Assembly (NCBI GenBank): GCA_002723115.1 | Contig: PBNL01000015.1 | Location: 1 to 55,869, forward strand | Source: Methanobacteriota archaeon | GTDB lineage: Bacteria > Bacteroidota > Bacteroidia > Flavobacteriales_D > Sanyastnellaceae | Direction: 5' to 3' | Length of the DNA: 55,869 bases | Part shown: piece after piece, positions 37,060 to 47,346 of the stretch | How positions within the stretch are numbered: the stretch's first letter is position 1 | Layout of the letters: each line of letters opens with the position of its first letter | Notes under the pieces: model-generated | Seen by the model: only the letters and a program-made list of their open reading frames with translations | What the model was told of the DNA's origin: nothing | The model's database searches: none | Made by a program: the position numbers and the translations under genes

Positions 37060-38784
37060 TTAAGTTCCCGCTTTATGAGCTTTTATAGCTCTAAGGTGAA
37101 GGTTAAGAGTAGACCTTCCTCTGTAAGTGTTTTTGGCTAGAGTAAATACTATATCAAAAGTTCTCCATGCTCGCACTTCATCGATTCTTTCACCCATTCC
37201 AAAACCGATAGCCTCAAATCTATGTGATGGATTGTTGGTACTCTGAACTACAAGCTTGAGGTGCCTTCCTCCGTGACCTACAGTTCTAGGCGGTACAGCT
37301 GTTACAACTTCTGCAGCCATAAACACAGGCACTTCATTCCCCGGGCCAAAAGGTCCAATTCGTTCAAATTCTCTATACATAGTTGGACTCAAATCATTGA
37401 GACTGATTTCCATGTGGTAGCTGACTGTGGGTTTGGGGATTTTTCCTTCAACTTGATGTATGATGGCTTCTTCCAATGCTTTTTTAAATGCCTGTAGGTT
37501 TTCACTTTTAAGAGTTAGACCTGCTGCCATAGGGTGACCTCCAAATTGCTCAATTAAATCACTACACTCTTCAATGGCTCTATGAATGTCAACTCCGGGT
37601 ACACTTCTAGCTGACCCGGTTAGAACCTCATTCTCTTCAGATAAGACTATTGTTGGACAATACTGATGCTCGACCAGTCTACTTGCAACAATGCCGAGCA
37701 CGCCTCGATGCCACCCTTCTCCCGTAACAACTGTGCAGCAACGCTTAGGGGGTTGCTCAGCCATTTGGGCTAGAGCTTCTTCAGTAAGATCCTCGTCAAG
37801 ATCACGACGAGCTTGATTCATTGTCTCGAGCTGGCTAGCTAATTCTAATGCACCCCTTTCGTCTGTCTCCATTAAGAGTTTTGCAGCAGTAAGGGCGTGT
37901 CCTACTCTTCCAGCAGCATTAATTCTTGGCCCCAATGTGAAACTTATATCGCGAACTGTTGAAGGAGCTTGATTGATTCCTGCAACTTGTAACATTGCCC
38001 TGATTCCCGGTCGCATACTTTCTTTAAGATTCTGCATTCCGTGATATGCAAGGATGCGATTTTCACCAGTAATATCTACAAGATCTGCTCCAATGCTCAA
38101 CGCAAGTAAGTCTAGATGATCGTAAACCGAATCCATTGTTAGACCTATCTCAGGGACTAAAGCAGATAGCATTTTGAATGCAACACCTGCTCCTGAAAGT
38201 TCTTTGAAAGGATAATGGCAGCCCTCTTGTTTGGGATTTAATAATGCAAAACAATTAGGTATCTCTTCTCCTGGTAAATGGTGATCACAAACGATTGTAT
38301 CAATCCCAAATTTGCTAGCATAATCTAACGCCTCAAAATCCTTAGTCCCACAGTCTAAAGTGATAAGAACCGTGCAACCTGACTTTCTAGCTCTATCAAC
38401 CCCGTCTTTAGAAACACCATAACCCTCTTGATATCTCATGGGGATGTAAGGGACAATTTGCACATCGAGAGCTTCAAGGAAGGAGGCAACCATGGCAACA
38501 GAAGTAGTTCCATCGACGTCATAATCGCCGTAAACCATAATTCTTTCTTGATTTCGGATTGCTTTGTCAAGTCGCCCAACAACTTTGTCCATATTGAGCA
38601 TTAGACGTGGGTCGTGAAGATCTTCGAGTTTGGGTTTGAGGAAATTTTCAGCACCATTAAGGGATGCAACGCCCCTTTGTACAAGGATGCGTGCAACCAA
38701 TTCGGTCAAACCGGTGTCCTTTATAAGGGCTTTTACAGCCTTTTTAGTTGGTGGTTTTGCAGGCTTCCAATTAAGATTATCCAT
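37060..38784 (-). CDS. recJ: Single-stranded-DNA-specific 5'-3' exonuclease RecJ
   Basis: The start is taken at MDNLNWKPAKP (574 residues); the frame extends further upstream to 38832. DHH motifs are clear: VYGDYDVDGTTSVAM, LDCGTKDFEAL, CDHHLPGEE, and the DHHA1 domain with FGGHPMAAGL plus a C-terminal OB-like part. RecJ works in recombination and mismatch repair. Its stop is directly next to the dnaG stop, and the divergent lipoprotein gene lies 47 bases from its start. Confidence 0.95.
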   Translation of the reverse strand: MDNLNWKPAKPPTKKAVKALIKDTGLTELVARILVQRGVASLNGAENFLKPKLEDLHDPRLMLNMDKVVGRLDKAIRNQERIMVYGDYDVDGTTSVAMVASFLEALDVQIVPYIPMRYQEGYGVSKDGVDRARKSGCTVLITLDCGTKDFEALDYASKFGIDTIVCDHHLPGEEIPNCFALLNPKQEGCHYPFKELSGAGVAFKMLSALVPEIGLTMDSVYDHLDLLALSIGADLVDITGENRILAYHGMQNLKESMRPGIRAMLQVAGINQAPSTVRDISFTLGPRINAAGRVGHALTAAKLLMETDERGALELASQLETMNQARRDLDEDLTEEALAQMAEQPPKRCCTVVTGEGWHRGVLGIVASRLVEHQYCPTIVLSEENEVLTGSARSVPGVDIHRAIEECSDLIEQFGGHPMAAGLTLKSENLQAFKKALEEAIIHQVEGKIPKPTVSYHMEISLNDLSPTMYREFERIGPFGPGNEVPVFMAAEVVTAVPPRTVGHGGRHLKLVVQSTNNPSHRFEAIGFGMGERIDEVRAWRTFDIVFTLAKNTYRGRSTLNLHLRAIKAHKAGT

Positions 38785-38802
38785 ATTCCTCTGCTCAATT
38801 GC

Positions 38803-38810
38803 TATATTTG
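38803..38810 (+). promoter_or_regulatory. -7 box (TATATTTG) of the Cys-rich lipoprotein gene
   Basis: Exact TAnnTTTG match, 21 bases before the chosen ATG at 38832, in the gap divergent from recJ. Confidence 0.6.
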
Positions 38811-38831
38811 GGCATGCCGAAAATACACACA

Positions 38832-39797
38832 ATGAACAAGAGCCTATCTATTTTCTTCAATTTTGTAACTGTTTTTTTAGCAATTACATCGATAATTTTT
38901 ATGTCTGGATGTCTAAATGATGACAACTTAATCGGCGAAAATTGCTACGACGGAGAGCTAAACAACGGCGAAGAGCTAGTCGATTGCGGTGGACCAATTT
39001 GTCCTCCATGTGATCCATGTGAAAACAACCTTTGGGATCCACTTCTTGGAGAGCAATGGGTTGATTGTGGAGGTGATTGTGGTCCATGTGACCCATCATT
39101 TAACGGTCAACTTGATCCAGGCGAACTTGGAATTGACTGCGGTTGTGAAGATTGTCCTGCTTGTCCTGAGCTATGTGGCGACGGATTACCAAACGGTTTT
39201 GAGGAGGGTACTGATTGTGGCGGTCCTGATTGTGAACCATGCCCAACTTGTACTGACGGGATTATGAACGGCGATGAGATCGGAATTGATTGTGGTGGTC
39301 CTGATTGTGACCCTTGTCCAACTACAGGTGATTGCACAAACGGCCTTCAAGATGGAGACGAAGCGTACATCGATTGTGGTGGTTCTTCTTGTCCAGAATG
39401 TATAGGCCAAATCAGCTGGAAAGCTAATGGTCAACTCTTTAGTGGAGACGCTCAAGCATCAGCTACTATGAATGGCACTTCAATAGTTTTAGCAGGTGTT
39501 TCATCAACTACTGCGCAAATCGGCTTTACTATTGGCGAACCAGCAGGAGGCTTCATGAATGGAAATGTAATTACAATGAATACAGCTACAGCTCCAGGCA
39601 CTGCAGGTGCTTATGAGGCTGTTGGTGGTGCAGAAACGTATTCTACTGCTAATGGTGGAAATATGACGATGCAACTCAATTACGTTGTTCCTGGAGCAGG
39701 AGGTTATGTTAGCGGTACATTTAGCGGAAACATGCAAAGTGCTGGAGGGATGAACGTTACTATTTCTCAAGGAACATTTGCTATTCCTATCAACTAA
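38832..39797 (+). CDS. Lipoprotein with Cys-rich DCGG repeats and a beta-sheet C-terminal domain
   Basis: The 321-residue protein has a lipoprotein signal (ITSIIFMSGCLND), then six tandem Cys repeats over about residues 30-185 with the form C-x-D-G-x-x-N-G-x-E-x-G-x-D-C-G-G-x-x-C-x-x-C; clear units are DCGGPICPPC, DCGGDCGPC, DCGCEDCPAC, DCGGPDCEPC, DCGGPDCDPC and DCGGSSCPEC. The rest (KANGQLFSGDAQASATMNG to the end) looks like the DUF6252-type beta domain common in Bacteroidota lipoproteins. The Asp/Cys pattern suggests disulphide-bonded, Ca-binding spacer repeats on the cell surface; its function is unknown. Confidence 0.8.
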   Translation: MNKSLSIFFNFVTVFLAITSIIFMSGCLNDDNLIGENCYDGELNNGEELVDCGGPICPPCDPCENNLWDPLLGEQWVDCGGDCGPCDPSFNGQLDPGELGIDCGCEDCPACPELCGDGLPNGFEEGTDCGGPDCEPCPTCTDGIMNGDEIGIDCGGPDCDPCPTTGDCTNGLQDGDEAYIDCGGSSCPECIGQISWKANGQLFSGDAQASATMNGTSIVLAGVSSTTAQIGFTIGEPAGGFMNGNVITMNTATAPGTAGAYEAVGGAETYSTANGGNMTMQLNYVVPGAGGYVSGTFSGNMQSAGGMNVTISQGTFAIPIN

Positions 39798-39883
39798 GAC
39801 GGGAGTTTCATCGACATTTTAGTGTGGACAAGCCGTACAATTTATTGTAGAGGCTAAGTCTAATGTTTTGAACTTGCAGGGTT

Positions 39884-40876
39884 ATGCAGTGTTCTTTCAT
39901 ACCCAAAAATTTTGTTGCAATCCTATTAGGTTTTGCCTTCGCAATCACCTCATTAACCGGTTGTGTAACTATGAAGCAATTTGAGGAACTTCAGGCTTTT
40001 TGTGAGGAAATAGACAGGGAAAACACAGAGCTTCGCCTCAATTCTCAGGATGCTGAAATTGAGCTTACTGAGCTAATGGGTCAAATTGCTACTCTAGCCG
40101 AGGCTCGTGAAGCATTAGCTGCCGATACTGCTAGAATGGGGCGTTTTGTATCTGAAGCAGAGGATGAAATTAGCCGACTTAGAGAATTAAATGATGCGCT
40201 TACAGACCAAAACGGAGGAAGACTCGCGGCATTAAACGAAGAGAACAGAGCCTTACTAGAAGATGTTGGTCGAATTCGGTCTGAACTCCAAACGCGTGAG
40301 GATGCACTTCTTGTGCTTGAAGTCGATCTCGCTCAGCGTTCGGCTGATTTAGAGGCTAGATCTGCAAGAGTTGAAGAATTAGAAAGCTTGCTAGCCGCAC
40401 GTGAAAGAGCAGCAGAAGTTTTACGCAACAGACTTGAAAAAGCACTTCTTGGATTTGAAGGAAATGGATTGACCGTTGAACAAAGAGACGGGAAAGTATA
40501 TGTTAGTCTCGAGGCTGAACTTTTATTTGCTTCAGGATCTTCAGATGTTGACTCAAGTGGGCGTGAAATTCTTAGAAAGCTAGGTGACGTTATTGCAACC
40601 CAAAGCGATCTAGAAATTATTATCGAAGGACATACTGATACAGATAAACTATCTTCAACATCTATACCAAGAAATAACTGGGAGCTATCAGTATTGCGCT
40701 CTACTGCAGTACTCGATATTATTATGGGCCAACCAGGGGTAGACCCCACAATTCTAACTGCTTCTGGTCGTGGAGAATATCATCCAGTTGATCCTGAGGA
40801 CAAGTCTAAAAACAGAAGAATTGAAGTCATTCTAGCACCTCGTCTTGATGACCTATTTGATCTTCTAGAAGAGTAA
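39884..40876 (+). CDS. OmpA-family peptidoglycan-binding lipoprotein with coiled coil
   Basis: The 330-residue protein has a lipoprotein signal (AFAITSLTGCVTM), a long coiled coil (about residues 28-190, Leu/Glu/Arg-rich heptads), and an OmpA C-terminal domain (about 200-315) with YVSLEAELLFASGSSDVD, IIIEGHTDTD and KNRRIEVIL, where Asp and Arg bind diaminopimelate. It would link the outer membrane to the wall. It stands alone and ends 3 bases from the convergent aldehyde dehydrogenase gene. Confidence 0.9.
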   Translation: MQCSFIPKNFVAILLGFAFAITSLTGCVTMKQFEELQAFCEEIDRENTELRLNSQDAEIELTELMGQIATLAEAREALAADTARMGRFVSEAEDEISRLRELNDALTDQNGGRLAALNEENRALLEDVGRIRSELQTREDALLVLEVDLAQRSADLEARSARVEELESLLAARERAAEVLRNRLEKALLGFEGNGLTVEQRDGKVYVSLEAELLFASGSSDVDSSGREILRKLGDVIATQSDLEIIIEGHTDTDKLSSTSIPRNNWELSVLRSTAVLDIIMGQPGVDPTILTASGRGEYHPVDPEDKSKNRRIEVILAPRLDDLFDLLEE

Positions 40877-40879
40877 AAC

Positions 40880-42325
40880 CTAAAGCTTTACGCAGACATT
40901 TTGAGGCTCGGTGAAAAAATGCAGGGCTTCGAATCCACCCTCACGTCCAACTCCTGAATCCTTTACACCACCAAAAGGAGTTCTTAGATCACGTAGTAGC
41001 CAACAGTTAATCCAAGCAATACCAGTTTCTAGATTCCCCGCAACTCTGTGAGCCTTCTTAAGGTCGTTTGTGAAGATTGAAGCTGCTAGGCCGTACTTGG
41101 TTGAATTAGCGTTTTCAATTGCCCCCTCTTCACTATCGAAAGGTTGTATTGTAACTACTGGTCCAAAAATTTCCTCCTGGTTGGTTCTGCACTCAGTTCC
41201 TAAGCCTTCAATGATTGTCGGTTGAATGTAGTATCCGCCGCTGAATTCGTCCTCGCCTTCAGGCTGTGTGGCAAACCCTCCACAAAGAATTTTACCTCCT
41301 TCTTGCTTGGCAATTTCAATGTGTTCGAGGATTTTATCTCTGTGTTGTTCGCTGACAACTGCCCCCATCTTAGTTGAAGGGGCGAGTGGATTACCCACTT
41401 GAATTCGGGCAGCTTTTTCTACTAGTGCGTCGCGGAATTTGTCGTAGATAGAACGTTCTACTAGGATACGAGATCCGCATAGGCAGATTTGGCCTTGATT
41501 GGCGAAAGAAGATCTAACAGTTGTTGAAAGTGCTTCGTCAAAATCGCAATCACCAAAGATTATAGCTGCATTCTTTCCACCAAGCTCTAGGCTTAGTTTT
41601 TTGAATTTAGGAGCGACTACTGAAGCAATGTGAGCACCAGTTGCCGTTCCGCCTGTGAAGCTAACAGCAGCTATGTCTGGATGCTTTACTAACGCATCTC
41701 CAACTTCTGCGCCTAGTCCGTGGAGTATGTTGAATACCCCATCAGGGAATCCAGCTTCCTTCACCCACTTACTTAAAAGGAACGCTGTTGCGGGAGTGAC
41801 TTCGGAGGGTTTGGCCACTACACAATTGCCAGCAGCAAGAGCCGGCGCAACCTTCCAAGTGAAAAGATAAAGAGGCAAGTTCCAAGGTGAAATGCATGCA
41901 ACCACACCCAATGGCTTGCGCAAAGTATAATTAATCGCAACGCCTTCCATATAATGCGATTCAGATGCAAAATGCTTAATCGCAGAAGCATAAAATCTAA
42001 GGTTCTTCTCAGCCCTTGGGATATCCACAGTCGAAGCCAAACCTATAGGCTTCCCATTATCCCTCGTCTCTGCTTCAGCTAACATCTCAGCATACTCCTG
42101 AATTTTATCAGCCAGCCTGTCTATACAAGCGGATCTTTTTTCAGCACTCCAAGAACTCCACTCATCAAAGACATTACTAGCTGCTTTTACAGCTTTGTCT
42201 ACGTCAGCTGTTCCCGATCGGGGTAACCTGCCATAAGAGCTTCCCTTACTTGGGTCGATTAAATCGAGCCACTTCCCACCCTCAGCAGGACCATGACTTC
42301 CATTTATTAGATTTAGAACTTCCAT
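40880..42325 (-). CDS. NAD(P)-dependent aldehyde dehydrogenase
   Basis: The 481-residue enzyme is a standard-length ALDH. The active site shows ELGGKNAAIIF (general base Glu) and GQICLCGSRIL with the nucleophilic Cys; PWNLPLYLFTWKVAPALAAGN and FTGGTATGAHI form the cofactor site. It resembles 2-hydroxymuconic / 2-aminomuconic semialdehyde dehydrogenases found in Flavobacteriia, which would put it in aromatic (tryptophan) breakdown, but the substrate is not certain. It is a single gene divergent from tRNA-Gln. Confidence 0.88.
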   Translation of the reverse strand: MEVLNLINGSHGPAEGGKWLDLIDPSKGSSYGRLPRSGTADVDKAVKAASNVFDEWSSWSAEKRSACIDRLADKIQEYAEMLAEAETRDNGKPIGLASTVDIPRAEKNLRFYASAIKHFASESHYMEGVAINYTLRKPLGVVACISPWNLPLYLFTWKVAPALAAGNCVVAKPSEVTPATAFLLSKWVKEAGFPDGVFNILHGLGAEVGDALVKHPDIAAVSFTGGTATGAHIASVVAPKFKKLSLELGGKNAAIIFGDCDFDEALSTTVRSSFANQGQICLCGSRILVERSIYDKFRDALVEKAARIQVGNPLAPSTKMGAVVSEQHRDKILEHIEIAKQEGGKILCGGFATQPEGEDEFSGGYYIQPTIIEGLGTECRTNQEEIFGPVVTIQPFDSEEGAIENANSTKYGLAASIFTNDLKKAHRVAGNLETGIAWINCWLLRDLRTPFGGVKDSGVGREGGFEALHFFTEPQNVCVKL

Positions 42326-42352
42326 ATGAGGTGCAATTTACTTTCTCTTTGC

Positions 42353-42360
42353 TATCTTTG
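42353..42360 (+). promoter_or_regulatory. -7 box (TATCTTTG) of tRNA-Gln
   Basis: Exact TAnnTTTG match ending 10 bases before the mature tRNA, the same layout as for the tRNA at 9530. Confidence 0.6.
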
Positions 42361-42370
42361 CGCACGCTTT

Positions 42371-42441
42371 TGCCCCATGGTGTAATGGTAACACACCTGA
42401 TTTTGGTTCAGATATTCCAGGTTCGAGTCCTGGTGGGGCAA
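42371..42441 (+). tRNA. tRNA-Gln (TTG anticodon)
   Basis: Acceptor TGCCCCA pairs fully with TGGGGCA, the D arm contains GGTGTAATGGTAAC, and the anticodon loop TTTTGGT (anticodon TTG) sits on a 4-bp stem with a C-A mismatch at its outer pair. The T arm is CCAGG/CCTGG with TTCGAGT. U1-A72 and the TTTTGGT loop are tRNA-Gln features. The discriminator is A42441 and CCA is not encoded. The structured repeat begins 6 bases downstream. Confidence 0.93.
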
Positions 42442-42446
42442 CAAAC

Positions 42447-42610
42447 ACAACAAATTCAACCACAACAAAGTTGTGTCATACAAGAAGCAAGCTTAACAAA
42501 AAGCTTGCTTTTTTGTTTAAGATTGCGAAATGTGTGAGACTAGCCTAGCTAGTTGAATTTGTTGTTGCGTCGCGAGCCAGGTCCACCGAGCGAAAGCGAG
42601 GTAATCCTGG
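42447..42610 (+). repeat. tRNA-linked multi-hairpin element, copy B
   Basis: The outer stem is 14 perfect pairs, ACAACAAATTCAAC (42447-42460) with GTTGAATTTGTTGT (42552-42565). Inside are hairpin A CACAAC-aaa-GTTGTG (42461-42475), hairpin B AAGCAAGCTT-aacaaa-AAGCTTGCTT (42485-42510) followed by T6, and hairpin C CTAGC-cta-GCTAG (42540-42552). A trailing stem pairs CCAGG (42577-42581) with CCTGG (42606-42610) around CGAGC-gaaa-GCGAGGTA with a GNRA-type loop. Shared with copy A beyond the fold: CCACAAC, a junction GRTTGCGAA, and CGAGC...GCGAGGTARTCCTG. Copies A and B are 169 and 164 bases long. Confidence 0.7.
42485..42516 (+). terminator. Rho-independent terminator-like hairpin within copy B
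   Basis: A 10-bp perfect stem AAGCAAGCTT/AAGCTTGCTT followed by TTTTG. It could end the tRNA-Gln transcript, in which case the rest of the element would lie beyond the main transcript. Confidence 0.6.
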
Positions 42611-42621
42611 TGTAGTATAGC

Positions 42622-43779
42622 CTACTCTCCGCCTAACATTCCATCCAACTCCGCCTGTAGGGCGTCGATCTGAGCTTGAAGCCCAGCAATTACTTGTAAG
42701 AGGTTAGTACCATTCATATTGATATTCCCACTAACTTCAAGATCGCCATTTAATAATGCTCCACCAGCACTTACCTCAAAGGCATTCGCCCTTTCAGAAT
42801 CGTTCTCACCTGCACCTACAACAAATAGAGTTCCATCTCTGTCTGCCTCATTGTATTGGCCTACAACACTAGAGTAATCCTGATCAGCAATTAGATTGTA
42901 TCCAACAGCAGAACTAGCAGTTGCAGTAGCAACAGATCCTCTACCTGCAGCATGAGAATAACTGCCAATTGATTCAGTTTGGTAACCCTCAGCGTGTGAG
43001 GCAAAACCAGTAGCTACACTTTGAAAACCTTCAGAGTGAGCAGCGTCTGCAAGAGCTGATGTTCCCTCACCCTCGGCGTGAGCACAAGTTGAATTCGCAA
43101 TAGTATTTCTATTCTCAGCGTGAGAGTACAAACCACTAGCTACAGTATTCCAACCCTCAGCGTGAGCAGCAGTGTTAGTAGCCTCAGTTTGGTATCCTTC
43201 ACTGTGGCTATAGTTTGCGCTAGTCTCAGTTTGGTAACCCTCAGCGTGCGCACCAATACCTGAAGCTACAGTAAGAAATCCTTCAGCATGCGCAGCAGTC
43301 GAGCTTGCTGTTGTTCCTTCACCCTCGGCACTTGAACAGATGCCCGTTGCTGTGCAATTTTGGTTTGTAGCATTACTGTAAAAACCTGAAGCAGTATTAT
43401 TTCTACCACTTGCATGAGCAAAACTTCCTGTAGCGGTACAGCCATAACCCTGGACAAATTTTCCAGTGATTTCAATATCACCCTGAACAATACCAGAAGA
43501 ATTCTGTTCACCAGCAGGAGTTACATCCTCAAAAACAGTAATGCCCAAAGCAGATCTAATGCCTTCAACTGAGTCCTCTCCAGTTCCACCATTCTCAATA
43601 GGCAAAACCCCATCTGGGAGATATGCCTCTCCATAGACCACTAAAAACCCAAGAAGATCAGGAGTTCCTATCACAGTGTCACCATCGTAATCGGGATTAT
43701 AAGGGTAATAAGAATCCTCAGATTGAGCAAAAGCACTTACAGCAAGTAGTGCAAAAAGGGGTAGTAAAAGATTTTTCAT
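42622..43779 (-). CDS. Secreted fibre-like protein with HAEG repeats
   Basis: The 385-residue protein has a signal peptide (LLPLFALLAVSAFAQ), a short dockerin-like segment near its N terminus (NPDYDGDTVIGTPDLLGFL), then about 14 repeats of some 14 residues over about 110-310 with the core AxAHAEGxxTxASG, as in the heads of trimeric autotransporter adhesins and some phage fibres. A bridge (DRDGTLFVVGAG) leads to a heptad coiled coil (LLQVIAGLQAQIDALQAEL) at the end. No YadA membrane anchor is seen. It likely forms a trimeric beta-roll fibre. leuS ends 2 bases from its start region, so it may be transcribed with leuS. Confidence 0.75.
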   Translation of the reverse strand: MKNLLLPLFALLAVSAFAQSEDSYYPYNPDYDGDTVIGTPDLLGFLVVYGEAYLPDGVLPIENGGTGEDSVEGIRSALGITVFEDVTPAGEQNSSGIVQGDIEITGKFVQGYGCTATGSFAHASGRNNTASGFYSNATNQNCTATGICSSAEGEGTTASSTAAHAEGFLTVASGIGAHAEGYQTETSANYSHSEGYQTEATNTAAHAEGWNTVASGLYSHAENRNTIANSTCAHAEGEGTSALADAAHSEGFQSVATGFASHAEGYQTESIGSYSHAAGRGSVATATASSAVGYNLIADQDYSSVVGQYNEADRDGTLFVVGAGENDSERANAFEVSAGGALLNGDLEVSGNINMNGTNLLQVIAGLQAQIDALQAELDGMLGGE

Positions 43780-43781
43780 GA

Positions 43782-46580
<2,799 letters not shown>

Positions 46581-46601
46581 AGTGCATTGATATATAGCTT
46601 G

Positions 46602-46609
46602 CAAAGGTA
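46602..46609 (-). promoter_or_regulatory. -7 box (TACCTTTG) of leuS
   Basis: Exact TAnnTTTG on the minus strand, 21 bases before the leuS ATG. Confidence 0.6.
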
Positions 46610-46662
46610 CAGCCTATGTCACGAGAGGCAACCACATTGTGCGACCTCCGTCTTTTTAATGA

Positions 46663-47346
46663 ATGCAGTTCTCAAAATCACATTTAAAAGCTGCGGGTCT
46701 TTCTAAATCAGTTTTGTATAGAATTCCCGCAAATGGGAAGGATAAGAAAGTATATCTCACCTTTAATGATGGGCCTAATCCACAGATCACGCCTTGGGTT
46801 GCAGAACAATTAAAAAACGCCGGTGGAATCAAAGCGACTTTTTTCTGTGTAGGTAAACATGCAGAGAAACTACCCCAGCTTATCAAGATGCTCAAAGAGC
46901 AAGGCCACGAGGTTGCAAACCATAGCCAAGGCCACGAAAGTGGATGGTCTACTCCACAACAATCTTATTTCAGGAGCTTTCTAGAATGTGAGAATACTTT
47001 AGGCAAAACATCACACTTTAGACCACCATATGGTCGAATCACACCCAATCAAGTGAAGACCCTAGCAGCAAGAACCCAAATCGTACTTTGGGATGTAGAT
47101 TCTTGTGATTTCGACACTGCAAAATCGGGCAAACAATGTCTTGACAACTTAATCAAACAGACTCAATCTGGAAGTATTGTAGTTTTCAGAGACAGTGAGC
47201 GTTCAGCACCAAGGCTGTTATACGCTCTACCACATTATTTAAAATGGCTAAAGAAGAACGGATATAAGCCATCACTAATACCCAAAGACGCAGCAAAAAA
47301 GCAGCCTAGAAAACTAAGCCTTATTTCTCAGCTACCGCTTCTCTAA
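46663..47346 (+). CDS. Polysaccharide deacetylase family protein with altered active site
   Basis: The 227-residue NodB-fold protein has no clear signal peptide. Motif 1 reads T33-F-N35-D36-G-P instead of TFDDGP, so the catalytic-base Asp is Asn. Metal-binding H87 and H91 (NHSQGH) and RPPYG (120-124) are kept. The last motif reads VFRDS (176 is Arg) where relatives have FHDS. Two catalytic positions are thus changed, suggesting an inactive or altered enzyme, possibly a binding protein for cell-wall sugars. It overlaps the convergent DUF349 gene by 26 bases. Confidence 0.82.
   Translation: MQFSKSHLKAAGLSKSVLYRIPANGKDKKVYLTFNDGPNPQITPWVAEQLKNAGGIKATFFCVGKHAEKLPQLIKMLKEQGHEVANHSQGHESGWSTPQQSYFRSFLECENTLGKTSHFRPPYGRITPNQVKTLAARTQIVLWDVDSCDFDTAKSGKQCLDNLIKQTQSGSIVVFRDSERSAPRLLYALPHYLKWLKKNGYKPSLIPKDAAKKQPRKLSLISQLPLL

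Noticed and set aside
38899..39455. Several open frames on both strands within the Cys-rich lipoprotein gene
   Set aside because: They are shadows of the repeated DNA units; only the plus-strand frame has a lipoprotein signal and a promoter.
42454..42558. ATTCAAC and GTTGAAT look like integron attC core sites (RYYYAAC, GTTRRRY)
   Set aside because: They are simply part of the long outer stem of copy B; copy A lacks them, and there is no integrase or cassette array.
42622..43779. Prophage remnant suggested by fibre-like HAEG repeats
   Set aside because: No other phage gene is near; a signal peptide and dockerin-like segment point to a secreted cellular protein.
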